From positions 496,001 to 560,000 of the forward strand of contig NZ_WSTB01000002.1 in assembly GCF_009789235.1 (NCBI RefSeq): DNA of 64,000 bases, written 5' to 3'. Position 1 is the first letter of the stretch. Each line of letters starts with the position of its first letter. The notes beneath the pieces are model-generated. The model worked only from the letters and a program-made list of their open reading frames with translations, did not search any database and was not told where the DNA came from. Of this stretch, positions 1 through 12,000 are shown one piece after another. This stretch comes from Flavobacterium hydrocarbonoxydans. Its GTDB lineage: Bacteria; Bacteroidota; Bacteroidia; Flavobacteriales; Flavobacteriaceae. Both the position numbers and the translations under genes were made by a program.

Positions 1-3000
1 TTATCATCTGTAACTTCAAAAGTATAAGTATCTGGATCTAATCCTGTGAATATTCCATTAGAAGCTCCAGAAATATTTGTTGTAGCTGAAGCTGGTGCTA
101 AAATAGCATAAGCAGGTGTGCCCACTCCATTTGTAGTGGTAATGGTTACCGTACTTGTAACATCTCCAAGACCTTGCTGAACACAATAAATTGGTGTTGC
201 AACAAAATCCATATTTGTTGGACCGTTCAATGCCGGAACATCTACACCATCAATAAAAGTATAGATACAACCATTGGCATCTTTTACTAAAACATTAAAA
301 GTAGTTCCTGCAAACGTTTCATACGTATTGGTTGAAGTATAAGTTACTCCATTATCAAAACTATACGTATAAGGTGCTGTACCATCAATACCTGTAACGG
401 TAACTATAGCTTTAGAAGGCGTATTCCCTGCGTTACAAATTAAAGGTGCTGTAATCGTTGAACTAGCCGTTAAAGGATCTGGTTCATCAATACTAAATGC
501 TGGGCCTGTTAATGGACAATCTTTAGCATCTGTTACGATAATTTGGTATAAATTACCAGCTGGTAAATTTTCAAATACATTTGATGGCTGTAAAGCAGTT
601 GTCGTAACACCATCAAATAACTGGTATTGGAAAGGACCTACTCCAGCCGTAACATTTACAGTTACTGTACCATCTGTTCCTGTGTTACAACTTACGTTAG
701 TAACAATCTGATCAAATACAATAGTTGGAATTGGATCTAAAGTGAATGGAGTTGTAGCCTCACAAGCCGATGGTAATCTCGCATCTTTTACTTTAAAGAT
801 GTAATCTCCAATTGCGCTTGTTGTATATACATTGCTTGGGATTGTTGTCCATGTAACTCCTGCATCTGTAGAAACTTCATACGTATAAGCTGAATCAAAT
901 CCACCAGTAGCTGTCAAAGTAATTTCGGCTTCTGGAGTAGCTGTACAATCTAGTTCATTCGTGATAGCCGCAGTAAGCTGCAGTTGAGGATTTACTACAA
1001 AAGGAACCGTTGCAATACAACCGTTACCATCCTGAACTCTCAACGTATAAGTACCTGGCCCATTAATTGCAAAGACAGAACCTGTTTGGAAGCTGCTTGT
1101 TCCAATACTGTATTTAGCCGGTCCAACAGAAACTGTTGAAGTCGCACTTAAATCAATATTGAAAGGAGCCGAATCATAACAAACGTCAGCCGGAGCTGTA
1201 ATCGTTGGATCATCATCTCTATCTAATGTAATATCAAAATCTTTGATACATCCGTAAGCATCCATTGCATATACGGTATAACTATCAGCATCTGCTGTAA
1301 ATGTAGTCTTATTAAGTTCCCATCCTGCCGAACTAGCTGTAGGTGCTGTATCCGTCTGTAGTAATAATTGATAACTATAAGGTCCTGTACCATCAAAAGC
1401 AAATGCTGTAATAATACCTGAAAGCGGATTACAATTTGCATTTTTAGCAACTGCTGCTGATAAGTCTAAAGTAAGTGCCGATTCCAAAATATCGAAAGGC
1501 GCGGAAGCCATTTTACATCCTGTTGCATCATCTGTAAATACAATATAATACTGCCCTGGATCTAATGTACCCAAAGTAGGATCAAGATCTGCACCTGCAG
1601 GATACGTTATTGGGAACGGACTTTCAGTAATAAGACCACTTACCGCTGAATTATCTTTAGCATCAAAAATTTGATAACTAAAATTAGCCGTTGTAAATCC
1701 ACCAGCCGTAAAAGTTACACTTCCGTTACCTAAACCTTTACATGTAACATTGTTAGGTGTAACTGTAGAAGTAATATTACCAACTTGTGCTATAGGTGTC
1801 GATTGTTCAAAATAATAACAATCTGTTGTTAAATCGTGCACCACAAAAGTATACGTAACACCCGGAACTAAATTTTGGAATATTTTAGTGTATAATCCTG
1901 AGTCTGCCGGATAGAATGTAGAAGCATAAGGTATGCTAGTTTGATCTGCGATACCAAACTCATAACTAGTTCCTAAAACCGGAGCAGAAACCGTTACAAT
2001 AGCTGTTCCACCAATAGTACAATCAGCAGGAGTAGTCGTCACATCGATTGTCAAGGCTCCCGGAGGAGACGACATCGTAATTTGTTGAGTCGCACTACAT
2101 CCGTTAGCATCTACTACATTTATAGTATAGATACCATAATCAATGATAGTAAAAGTATAATCTTCATCTAAAGTAGCAACATACGGATTAGGCGTTACTA
2201 CTGTTCCAAAGTTATTTGAAATGAAATATCTAAACGGAGCTGTACCACCATTCACATTTTGTACGGTGATAGAACCCAAAGTGTTTCCTCCTCCTGGTGT
2301 TCCAGAACATTGAATAGGCACATCAAATAAAGTAAAAGTAATAGGATCTGGTTCGCCAATAACAATACCTGTTTCAATATCAGTACATCCTCTGGCGTCT
2401 GTTACCGTCACTTCGTAAGTACCTGCAGGTAAACCTGTTGTCTGAGTACCATAATTAAATACTGTTGGAAGTACTCTTCTAACACTATATACAAAAGGTG
2501 CAGTACCTAATGCAGGATCAAGCGTAATGGTAAGTGCTGATGTAGCATCACCGTTACATCTAATAGCACTAGATGTTACCGTCAGGATATCCGGAGCAAT
2601 CGCTAATGTTGTAATAAAAGGAACTGTTATGAAAGCCTCACAACCACGTGCATCCGTAACTTTAAACGTGTAACTTCCTGCAGCACTGGTTTCGAACTCG
2701 TTGCTTGCCATTGGTGCATACGTTCCACCTCCATCATCTGAAGATTCATACGTGTAAGGTCCATCTCCATTTGCAGCCGTCAATATAATTTTGGCCATTT
2801 GAGGCGCCACACACGTATTGTCCTTGTCTAAAACTCCTGTTAGCGTAAGTGCTGGCTGAACAATAAGAGCTGTACTTGTCGCCGTACAACCATTACCGTC
2901 TCTAACAATAACTCTATATGTACCGGCAGCAGTTACATTAAATGTATTTCCTGCCTGATAATTAAGACCATTATCAATACTATACATTAAAGTTCCTACT

Positions 3001-6000
3001 CCTGTTGCAGTAGCAGTAATTGTATAAGAACCAGTACCTAAACATTCACCGGTTGCATCCAAAGTAATGGTTGGAAGCGCATCTTTGACAATACTAATAT
3101 CTAATTTAAAAGTACATCCATTAGCATCAATAATATGAACATCCCAGTTTGTATTGGTTAAAGGGTTAAGGTTCGCAATATTAGATGTTGTATAAGTTCC
3201 CGCAGGCAATCCGTCCTGTACAAATGAATATTTGTAGATTGGCGTTCCTCCAGTAGTTGTAACTGTAACTCTAGACGTACTAACACCACAATTGGCATTT
3301 GTAGCCACATAAGTAGCACCTAAAGCAGCAACAGGCTGATTGATCGTTACCGCAGTACTCGCTGTACAACCAGTAGCTTCATCAGTTACCACAATTGTGT
3401 AAACACCTGCAAGCTGACCTGGTAAATTAATAACCGTAGCGGATTGTCCTGTAACTGCTGCACCTGCGTTGATAGTATAAGTGTACAATCCTGCAAAAGC
3501 ACCAACTGTAAATCTAATAGAACCTGTGTTCCCACCATTACATAAAACATCACTCAATTTGCTTCCAACAACCGTAATTGGTGTAACTGGAGCAATAGGA
3601 AGTGATTCTGTATAATAACATCCGTTAGCATCTGTTACTCTAAAAGTGTAAGTACCTGGAGCTAATCCAGAAAACACATTAGAAGTTTGTTTAGGAATAG
3701 TCGTAGGCGATGGAGCAATAGTTTCGTATTGTAACGTTCCTACTCCATTAGTTGCTGTTAGAGTAACCTCTGTAGTTACATCATCACAAGTAATTGGATC
3801 AAAAGCAAAAGCTAAATCTGTAGGAGAGTTTAATCTTAATAATGTTCCTGCTCCTCCAACAAGACAACCGTTAGCATCTCTTACAGAAAACGTATAAGGC
3901 TGATCTGAACCATTGTCGTTCAAGGTCAAAACATTATTTGATGTATAAGTTGTAGATCCGTTGAAGCTGTATAAATAAGGTGCTGTTCCAGTTCCTACTG
4001 TAGCATTTACCGTAACGGTTCCTGCTACTTTTCCGTTTGTTGCATTACAAGCAAAACCAACTACTGCTGTTGTAGCAGCTAATACAGCTGGCTCAGTGAT
4101 TGTTACTGCAATTGATCCTGGACAACCTTTGCTGTCTCTTACATAAAAAGTATAAGATCCTGCTGCCAATCCTGTAAATAAAGGACTAGTTACAAATGTA
4201 ACATTATCGCTACTGTACGTATATCCGCCTGAACCACCTGCTCCGGTAAGGGTTACCGAACCTGTTGCTAAACCATTACAAGTAACATTAACCTGAGCTG
4301 CAGTTACCGTTGGGTTAGTAATCGGAACCACCGTAGCCGTTCTGATTACCTGACAACCATTAGCATCAGTAATTTCAAAAGTGTAAGTATCAGCATTTGC
4401 TAAAGTTACAGGTATTGAAAATGATGTACCCGTAACTGGGATTGATGCACCATAAGTCCCTGCTGCGCCTTTACGTACTCTGTACGCATAAGCCGTTCTT
4501 CCTCCTGAGATCGTAACCGTAATTTCAGCATTTGGCGTAGCCGAACAATCCAATTGTTTCGTTACAGCAGCAGTAGCGGCAAGTTGTGGGTAAACCGTTG
4601 TGGTAGCAGTAGCTGCAACGATACAACCGTTTTTATCTCTTACACTTACTGTATAAGTTCCGGCTGCAACGGTAAAAGTACCGCTTGATTGGAAATTAGT
4701 TCCGTCTATACTATATGTCAATGGCGTCAATCCTGAACCTACTGCTGTGAAAGTAAATCCAGATCCTGAACCACCACACTGATTGGTTACATTAACCGAA
4801 GTTACAGATGGCAATGGATCATTAACAATAGTCACTGGATTGGTAGTGATACAACCGTTAGCGTCTTTTACATAAACATTCCATGTTAAGCTTGCTGCTG
4901 AATTCGTATCAACCGTAAGTACATTACTAGCCTGGTAAGCTGTTGCAATTGGAGGTGTTGCACCTAAAACTGCAGCGTACGTATAAGTTGGTGTTCCGCC
5001 TGTTGCGGTTACCGTAATTTGTGAATTATCATTATTACAGTGAACATTGGTAGCAACTGCTGTAAACGTTAAAGCAGCTGCTGGTTGATTTACTACAACT
5101 GTAGCGGTATTGGTACAACCTGTAGCTGTATCTGTAACCGAAACCGTATAAGTTCCAGCTACAACATTAGCTAATGTTAACGTATTTCCTGATTTTACTA
5201 ATGTTCCTGTTCCTGCTGTTAAGCTGTGCGTGTAAGCACCCACTACTGCATTTCCAGAAACTGTAAACGTAATCGCTCCTGTATTTCCACCTCTACACAA
5301 TACATCGCTGGTTTTATTACCAACAATAGCAATTGGTGTAACGGCATTAATAGGAAGTGATTCTGTATAATAACAACCGTTAGCATCTGTTACTCTAAAA
5401 GTATAAGTACCAGGAGTTAATCCTGCAAATGAATTTGAAGTTTGTTTAGGAATAATCGTAGGCGATGGCGCAATTGTTTCGTATTGTAAAGTACCCACTC
5501 CATTTGTTGCAGTTAAGGTAACTGTTGTAGATGTAGCAGTACAAGTAATTGGTGCAAAAGCAAAACCTAAATCCGTTGGAGGGTTTAGTCTTAATAATGT
5601 TCCACTTCCTCCAACAGTACATCCGTTAGCATCTCTTACAGAATATGTATAATTCTGATTAGAACCATTATCGTTCAAAGTCAATACATTATTTGTTGTA
5701 TAAGTAGCAGATCCGTTAAAGCTGTATCCATAAGGAGTTGTTCCTGTTCCGGCTGTAACATTAATCGTAACTGTTCCGGCAACTTTTCCGTTTGTTGCAT
5801 TACAAGCAAATGGAACTACTACTGGCGTTGCTACTAATACCGCTGGCTGTGTGATCGTAACATTTACAGATCCCTGACATCCTTTGCTGTCTCTTACATA
5901 ATACGTATAACTTCCTGCAGCCAATCCTGTAAAGGTAGCAGTAGTAGTAAATCCTGTAGTAGCATTATTACTGTATGTATATCCTCCTGAACCACCTGCT

Positions 6001-9000
6001 CCTGTAAGCGTAACCGAACCCGTTGAAGCACCGTTACAAGTTGCATTAACCTGAGCCGCTGTTACCGTTGGGCTAACAATAGTAATTACCGTTGCTGACG
6101 TAGTTGAGATACAACCATTGGCATCTGTAACTTCAAAAGTATATTCATCCGCATTAGCTAAAGTTACAGGTATAGAAAATGATGAACCCGTAACTGCTGT
6201 TACCGCACCAAAAGCTGCTGCTCCTTTACGTACTCTATAAGTATAATTTGTTCTTCCTCCTGAAATTGTAACCGTAATTTGAGCATTTGGCGAAGCCGAA
6301 CAATCTAATTCTTTGGTAACCGAAGCTAAAGCACTAAATTGTGGATACACAATAGTAGAAGCTGGAGCCGTAGCTGTACAGCCATTTCTGTCTTTAACCG
6401 TTACCGTATAAGTTCCGGCTGCAACCGGGAAAGTACCGCTTGATTGGAAATTAGTTCCATCAATACTATAGGTCAACGGACCCAATCCTGAGCCCACTGC
6501 TGTAATAGTAAATCCTGATGCAGGACCACATTGATTGTTTACCGTAACCGAAGTTACTGATGGTAAAGCATCACCAATAATCGTTACCGGATTAATCGTG
6601 ATACAACCATTAGCATCTTTAACATACACATTCCATGTAAGGTTTGCTGCTGAATTGGTATCAACTGTAATTATATTACTAGCCTGATATGCTGATGCAA
6701 TTGGAGCGGTTGCTCCTACTACTGCAGCATACGTATAATTTGGTGTTCCGCCAGTTGCGGTTACCGTAATTTGTGAATTATCATTAGTACAGAAAACATT
6801 GGTAGCAGCTGCTGTAAATGTCAATGCTGCTGCTGGTTGATTTACTACAACTGTAGCGGTATTGGTACAGCCTGTAGCTGTATCTGTAACCGAAACCGTG
6901 TAAGATCCTGCCACTACATTAGCTAATGTTAATGTATTTCCAGATTTCACTAATGTTCCTGTTCCTGCTGTTAAGCTGTGTGTGTAAGCACCTACAACCG
7001 CATTTCCGGAAACGGTAAATGTAATCGCTCCGGTATTACCTCCTCTACACAATACATCGCTGGTTTTATTACCCACAATAGCAATTGGTGTAACGGCATT
7101 AATAGGAAGTGACTCATCATAATAACATCCGTTAGCATCCGTAACTCTGAAAGTATAAGTCCCCGGAGTTAATCCTGCAAATGAATTTGAAGTTTGTTTT
7201 GCTCTGATAATTGGTGATGGAGCAATCGTTTCGTAACGTAAAGTACCCACTCCGTTTACTGCTGTTAACGTAACCGTTGTAGATGTAGCTGTACAGGTAA
7301 TTGGTGCAAAAGCAAACGTTAAATCTGTTGGAGGGTTTAGTCTTAATAATGTTCCGCTACCATTTATAATACAACCTCCTGCATCTCTTACTGAATACGT
7401 ATAAGGCTGATCAGATCCATTATCATTTAAGTTTAATACATTATTTGATGTGTAAGTCGTAGATCCGTTAAAGCTATATTCATAAGGAGTTGTTCCGGTT
7501 CCAGTAGTAACATTAATTGTAACGCTTCCTGCTACTTTTCCGTTTGCTGCATTACAAGCAAAAGGAACTACAGCTGTTGTTGCTGCTAATGTAGCCGGTT
7601 GTGTGATCGTAACATTTACAGATCCCTGACATCCTTTGCTGTCTCTTACATAAAAAGTATAAGCTCCTGCTGCCAATCCTGTAAAGGTAGCAGTAGTAGT
7701 AAATCCTGTTGTAGCATTATTACTGTATGTATATCCTCCTGAACCACCTGCTCCGGTAAGTGTAACCGAACCATTTGGTGTTGCGTTACAAGATGCATTA
7801 ACCTGAGCCGCTGTTACCGTTGGGCTAACAATAGTGATTACCGTTGCTGACGTAGTTGAGATACAACCATTAGCATCTGTAACTTCAAAAGTATATTCGT
7901 CTGCATTGGCTAAAGTTACAGGTATAGAAAATGATGAACCCGTAACTGCTGTTACTGCACCAAAAGCTCCTGCTCCTTTACGAACTCTATACGTATAAGC
8001 TGTTCTTCCTCCTGAAATCGTAACTGTAATTTGAGCATTTGGCGAAGCAGAACAATCCAATTCTTTGGTAACTGAAGCTAAAGCACTAAATTGTGGATAC
8101 ACAATAGTAGAAGCTGGAGCCGTAGCTGTACAGCCATTTCTGTCTTTAACTGTTACCGTATAAGTTCCGGCTGCAACAGGGAAAGTGCCGCTTGATTGGA
8201 AATTGGTTCCATCAATACTATAGGTCAACGGACCCAATCCTGAACCCAATGCTGTAATAGTAAATCCTGATGCAGGACCACATTGATTGTTTACCGTAAC
8301 TGATGTAACTGATGGTAAAGCATCACCAATAATCGTTACCGGATTAATCGTGATACAACCGTTAGCGTCTTTTACATAAACATTCCATGTTAAGTTTGCT
8401 GCTGAATTGGTATCAACTGTAATTATATTACTAGCCTGATATGCTGATGCAATTGGAGCAGTTGCTCCTACTACTGCAGCATACGTATAATTTGGTGTTC
8501 CGCCAGTTGCGGTTACCGTAATTTGTGAATTATCATTACCACAGTTAACATTAGAAGCAGCTGCTGTAAAAGTTAAAGCTGCTGCTGGCTGATTCACTAC
8601 AACTGTAGCGGTATTGGTACAGCCAGTAGCCGTATCCGTAACCGAAACCGTGTAAGATCCTGCAACAACATTAGCCAAAGTTAATGTGTTTCCAGATTTT
8701 ACTAATGTTCCTGTTCCTACTGTTAAGCTGTGTGTGTAAGCACCCACAACTGCATTTCCTGAAACGGTAAACGTAATTGCTCCCGTATTTCCTCCTCTAC
8801 ACAATACATCGCTGGTTTTATTACCAACAATAGCTATTGGGCTAACAGAATTAATAGGAAGAATTTCATCATAATAACATCCATTAGCATCTGTAACTCT
8901 GAAAGTATAACTTCCCGGTGTTAATCCTGCGAATGACGTAGAAGTTTGTTTTGCTCTGATAATTGGTGATGGAGCAATTGTTTCGTAACGTAAAGTACCA

Positions 9001-12000
9001 ACTCCATTTGTTGCTGTTAAAGTAACAGTTGTAGTGGTAGCTGTACAGGTAATTGGTGCAAAAGCAAAAGCTAAATCTGTTGGAGTATTTAATCTTAATA
9101 AAGTACCACTTCCTCCAACAGTACAACCTCCCGCATCTCTAACAGAATACGTATAAGGCTGATCTGAACCATTATCATTTAAGGTCAATACATTATTTGA
9201 TGTGTAAGTCGTAGATCCGTTAAAGCTATATTGATAAGGACCTGTTCCAGTTCCAGTAGTAACATTTACTGTAACAGTTCCTGCTACTTTTCCATTTGTT
9301 GCATTACAAGCAAATGGAACTACAGCTGTTGTCGCAGCTAATGTTGAAGGCTGTGTTAATGTAACGGTTCCTGAACCTGAACAACCTTTGTTATCTCTTA
9401 CCTGGAAAGGATAAGCAATTCCTGCGCTTAACCCTGAATAAGTAGTTGTTGTGGTAAAAGCACTTCCGTTAAAACTATAAGTATAACCTCCTGAACCACC
9501 TGAACCTACTAATTGTACTGAACCATTTGCTGATCCATTACACGTTGGGTTTGTTACAGGGTTAGCTGTTACAGCAGGATTTGAAATAGCACTTACTACT
9601 GCACCTGTTGTAAAAGCAATACAACCACTGGCATCTGTTACTCTGAATTGGTAAGTACCTGCTGTGGTAGTCGTATAAATATTCGAAGCCATTGCGGTAT
9701 AACTTGAACCCCCATTGCTTGAAACTGCATACGTATATGGACTAGTTCCTCCTGTAGGAGTCACTGTAATTTCTGCTTGTGGAGTAGCGGTACAATCTAA
9801 TGTTTTAGTGGTAGCGGCTACTGCTGTAAGTTCTGGCGCAATAACAATTCCGCTTATCGTTACCTGACAGTTATTACTATCCGTCACTACTATAGAATGT
9901 GTTCCGGCACCTACACCTGTAAAAGTATTTGAATTTTGAGCTGCTGCTCCGTTTAAACTATACGTTAAAGTTCCTGTACCCGTTGCTGTAACCACTAAAG
10001 TAGCTCTATTAGCCGAATCATAACAAAGATCAGAGCTTGCAGCTAATGTTGCTGTTGGCATTGTTGGTGCCACTACATTTACTACAGCTGAAGCCGAAGA
10101 AGTACAAAGGTTTAAATCTCTGGTTACAACCGTATAAGTTCCTGTAGCAACACCGGTGAAAACACCTGAATTTTGAAAAGGTACAATTGGTGTAACACCT
10201 GCTGCATTTCTTAATTCATATTGATAAGCCGGGGTTCCTCCAGAAGCCACACCTGTAATAGTTGCACCTGTTGTACAAGTAGGCTGTGCCGTAACTGAAG
10301 CTGTAATCGTTAAAGCAGTTGGCGCAGCAATTACCTGAGATAAAGGGAAAGTACAAGTACCTGCCGTGTTATCGAAACGAACTTGTATAGCATACGTTTG
10401 GCTTGTTAATCCTGTAACAGTTACCGGAGAAACTTTAGAGTTTACCCAAGTATTACCATTATCCATAGAATAATCAAATCCATAAGGTAAATTAAAGTTT
10501 TGAGCGGCTAATGTAACTTCTCCATCATTTCCTCCGTTACAAGAAACATTTTTATGACCCGTTACTGAAGCGGTAAAAGCTTGGTTTGGATCAATTGTAA
10601 TTGGGAAATCAACTTGTGAAAGACAAGATTTTGGTGTTTGATATACCAAAATATCATCAAAAGCTAAATCATTTCCGTCAATTACGGTACTATTTGATAT
10701 AATTTGAAAATCTAAATCGGTATTATTTCCTGGGTTTAATGTAAAAATAGATCCACCAGCCAATGCAGTAGTAGAATGCCAGCTTTCGTCTCTTGGAATA
10801 CTTGGCATAACCTGCGTTGCAATTACAGTAGCACCTTTTACTAATTGTATGGTTAACTGTGGAGATGGAAGGTTATTTGTTGTTTTTAACAAATTCAACA
10901 TATATAATGTAACATTAATAGGCTGATTTGGAATTACATCATTAATTGCTTTTTTGTACAAAACTGCTCCAACCGGTATTTTATCTCCGATATTCACTGC
11001 AAAGAATCTTCCGTCAGTAATTGCTGGTGTGCTATTTAATACTGAAGTATGATCTCTTGGTAACCACCATTGAAAATCATTAAAATGATCAGGATGTAAT
11101 GCTTTGGTAACCACATAGTCTCCATCATTCATCAACCAAGGATGCCAATCTGCTGGTGTACGATTACAATCTGCAACCGCATCTTGTCTTTCCCAACAAT
11201 ACGCCGCATTAATTCCAGGAGAAGTTGTATCATCACCTCTTCCAAAATCTTCTCTTAATAAAACACTATAAGTTGGTACTGTAACTAAATTATATTTTAC
11301 ACTTACAGTATGAGGTCCTGCTGTAACATTTGTAAAAACGTTATTTGTTATTGGGGTATTGGCAACATTGTCAATATAATATTCATACGTATAATTAGCG
11401 CCTCCATTATTAGTAACGGTTACGGTACTGGTTGCTGTTCCATTACAATTAAAAACAGGTGCTCCAACTGCAATAGTAGGATCTTCCGGTTTAGTCTCTA
11501 AAACAATTCCAGGTACAGAAAAAATACATCCTAAAGCATCTCGAACATATAAAGTATAAGTTCCCGGATTAACATACGCTTCATTTGAAGCTATCCAGGT
11601 ATTACCACCGTCGAAACTATAGCTATACGGAAGTGTTCCTCCCTGAACATTCGTAACTCTGACTTTTCCCTGAATTTCGCTTCCAGCTGGTCCACAACCA
11701 GACAATTCAGCTACACCACCAGATGCTGTCAATGCGTCTGCAGGAGCTGCAATTGTAACGGGTATTGCCGGATCTGTACAGGTTGTTCCTGATAAGGTAT
11801 AGCGTACTACTACATTATAAGTACCAGCGGCTACGTTAGAAAACGTTGGGTTCGAACTAAATGAACCACCGTTATTGATACTGTATTCTAAAGTATATCC
11901 GTTAGGGTTAGTAACATTTACTGTTATCTGAGATGTTTCTCCGTAACAATTAATAGGTGTACTGCTAACGGTATAAACTGGTTTAGGATTCGCCGCAACG

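Noticed and set aside
1795..9390. Regularly spaced repeats that could suggest a CRISPR array
   Set aside because: The repeats are coding, in frame and protein-like (SprB domains), with no 20-50 base repeat and unique spacer pattern and no cas genes.
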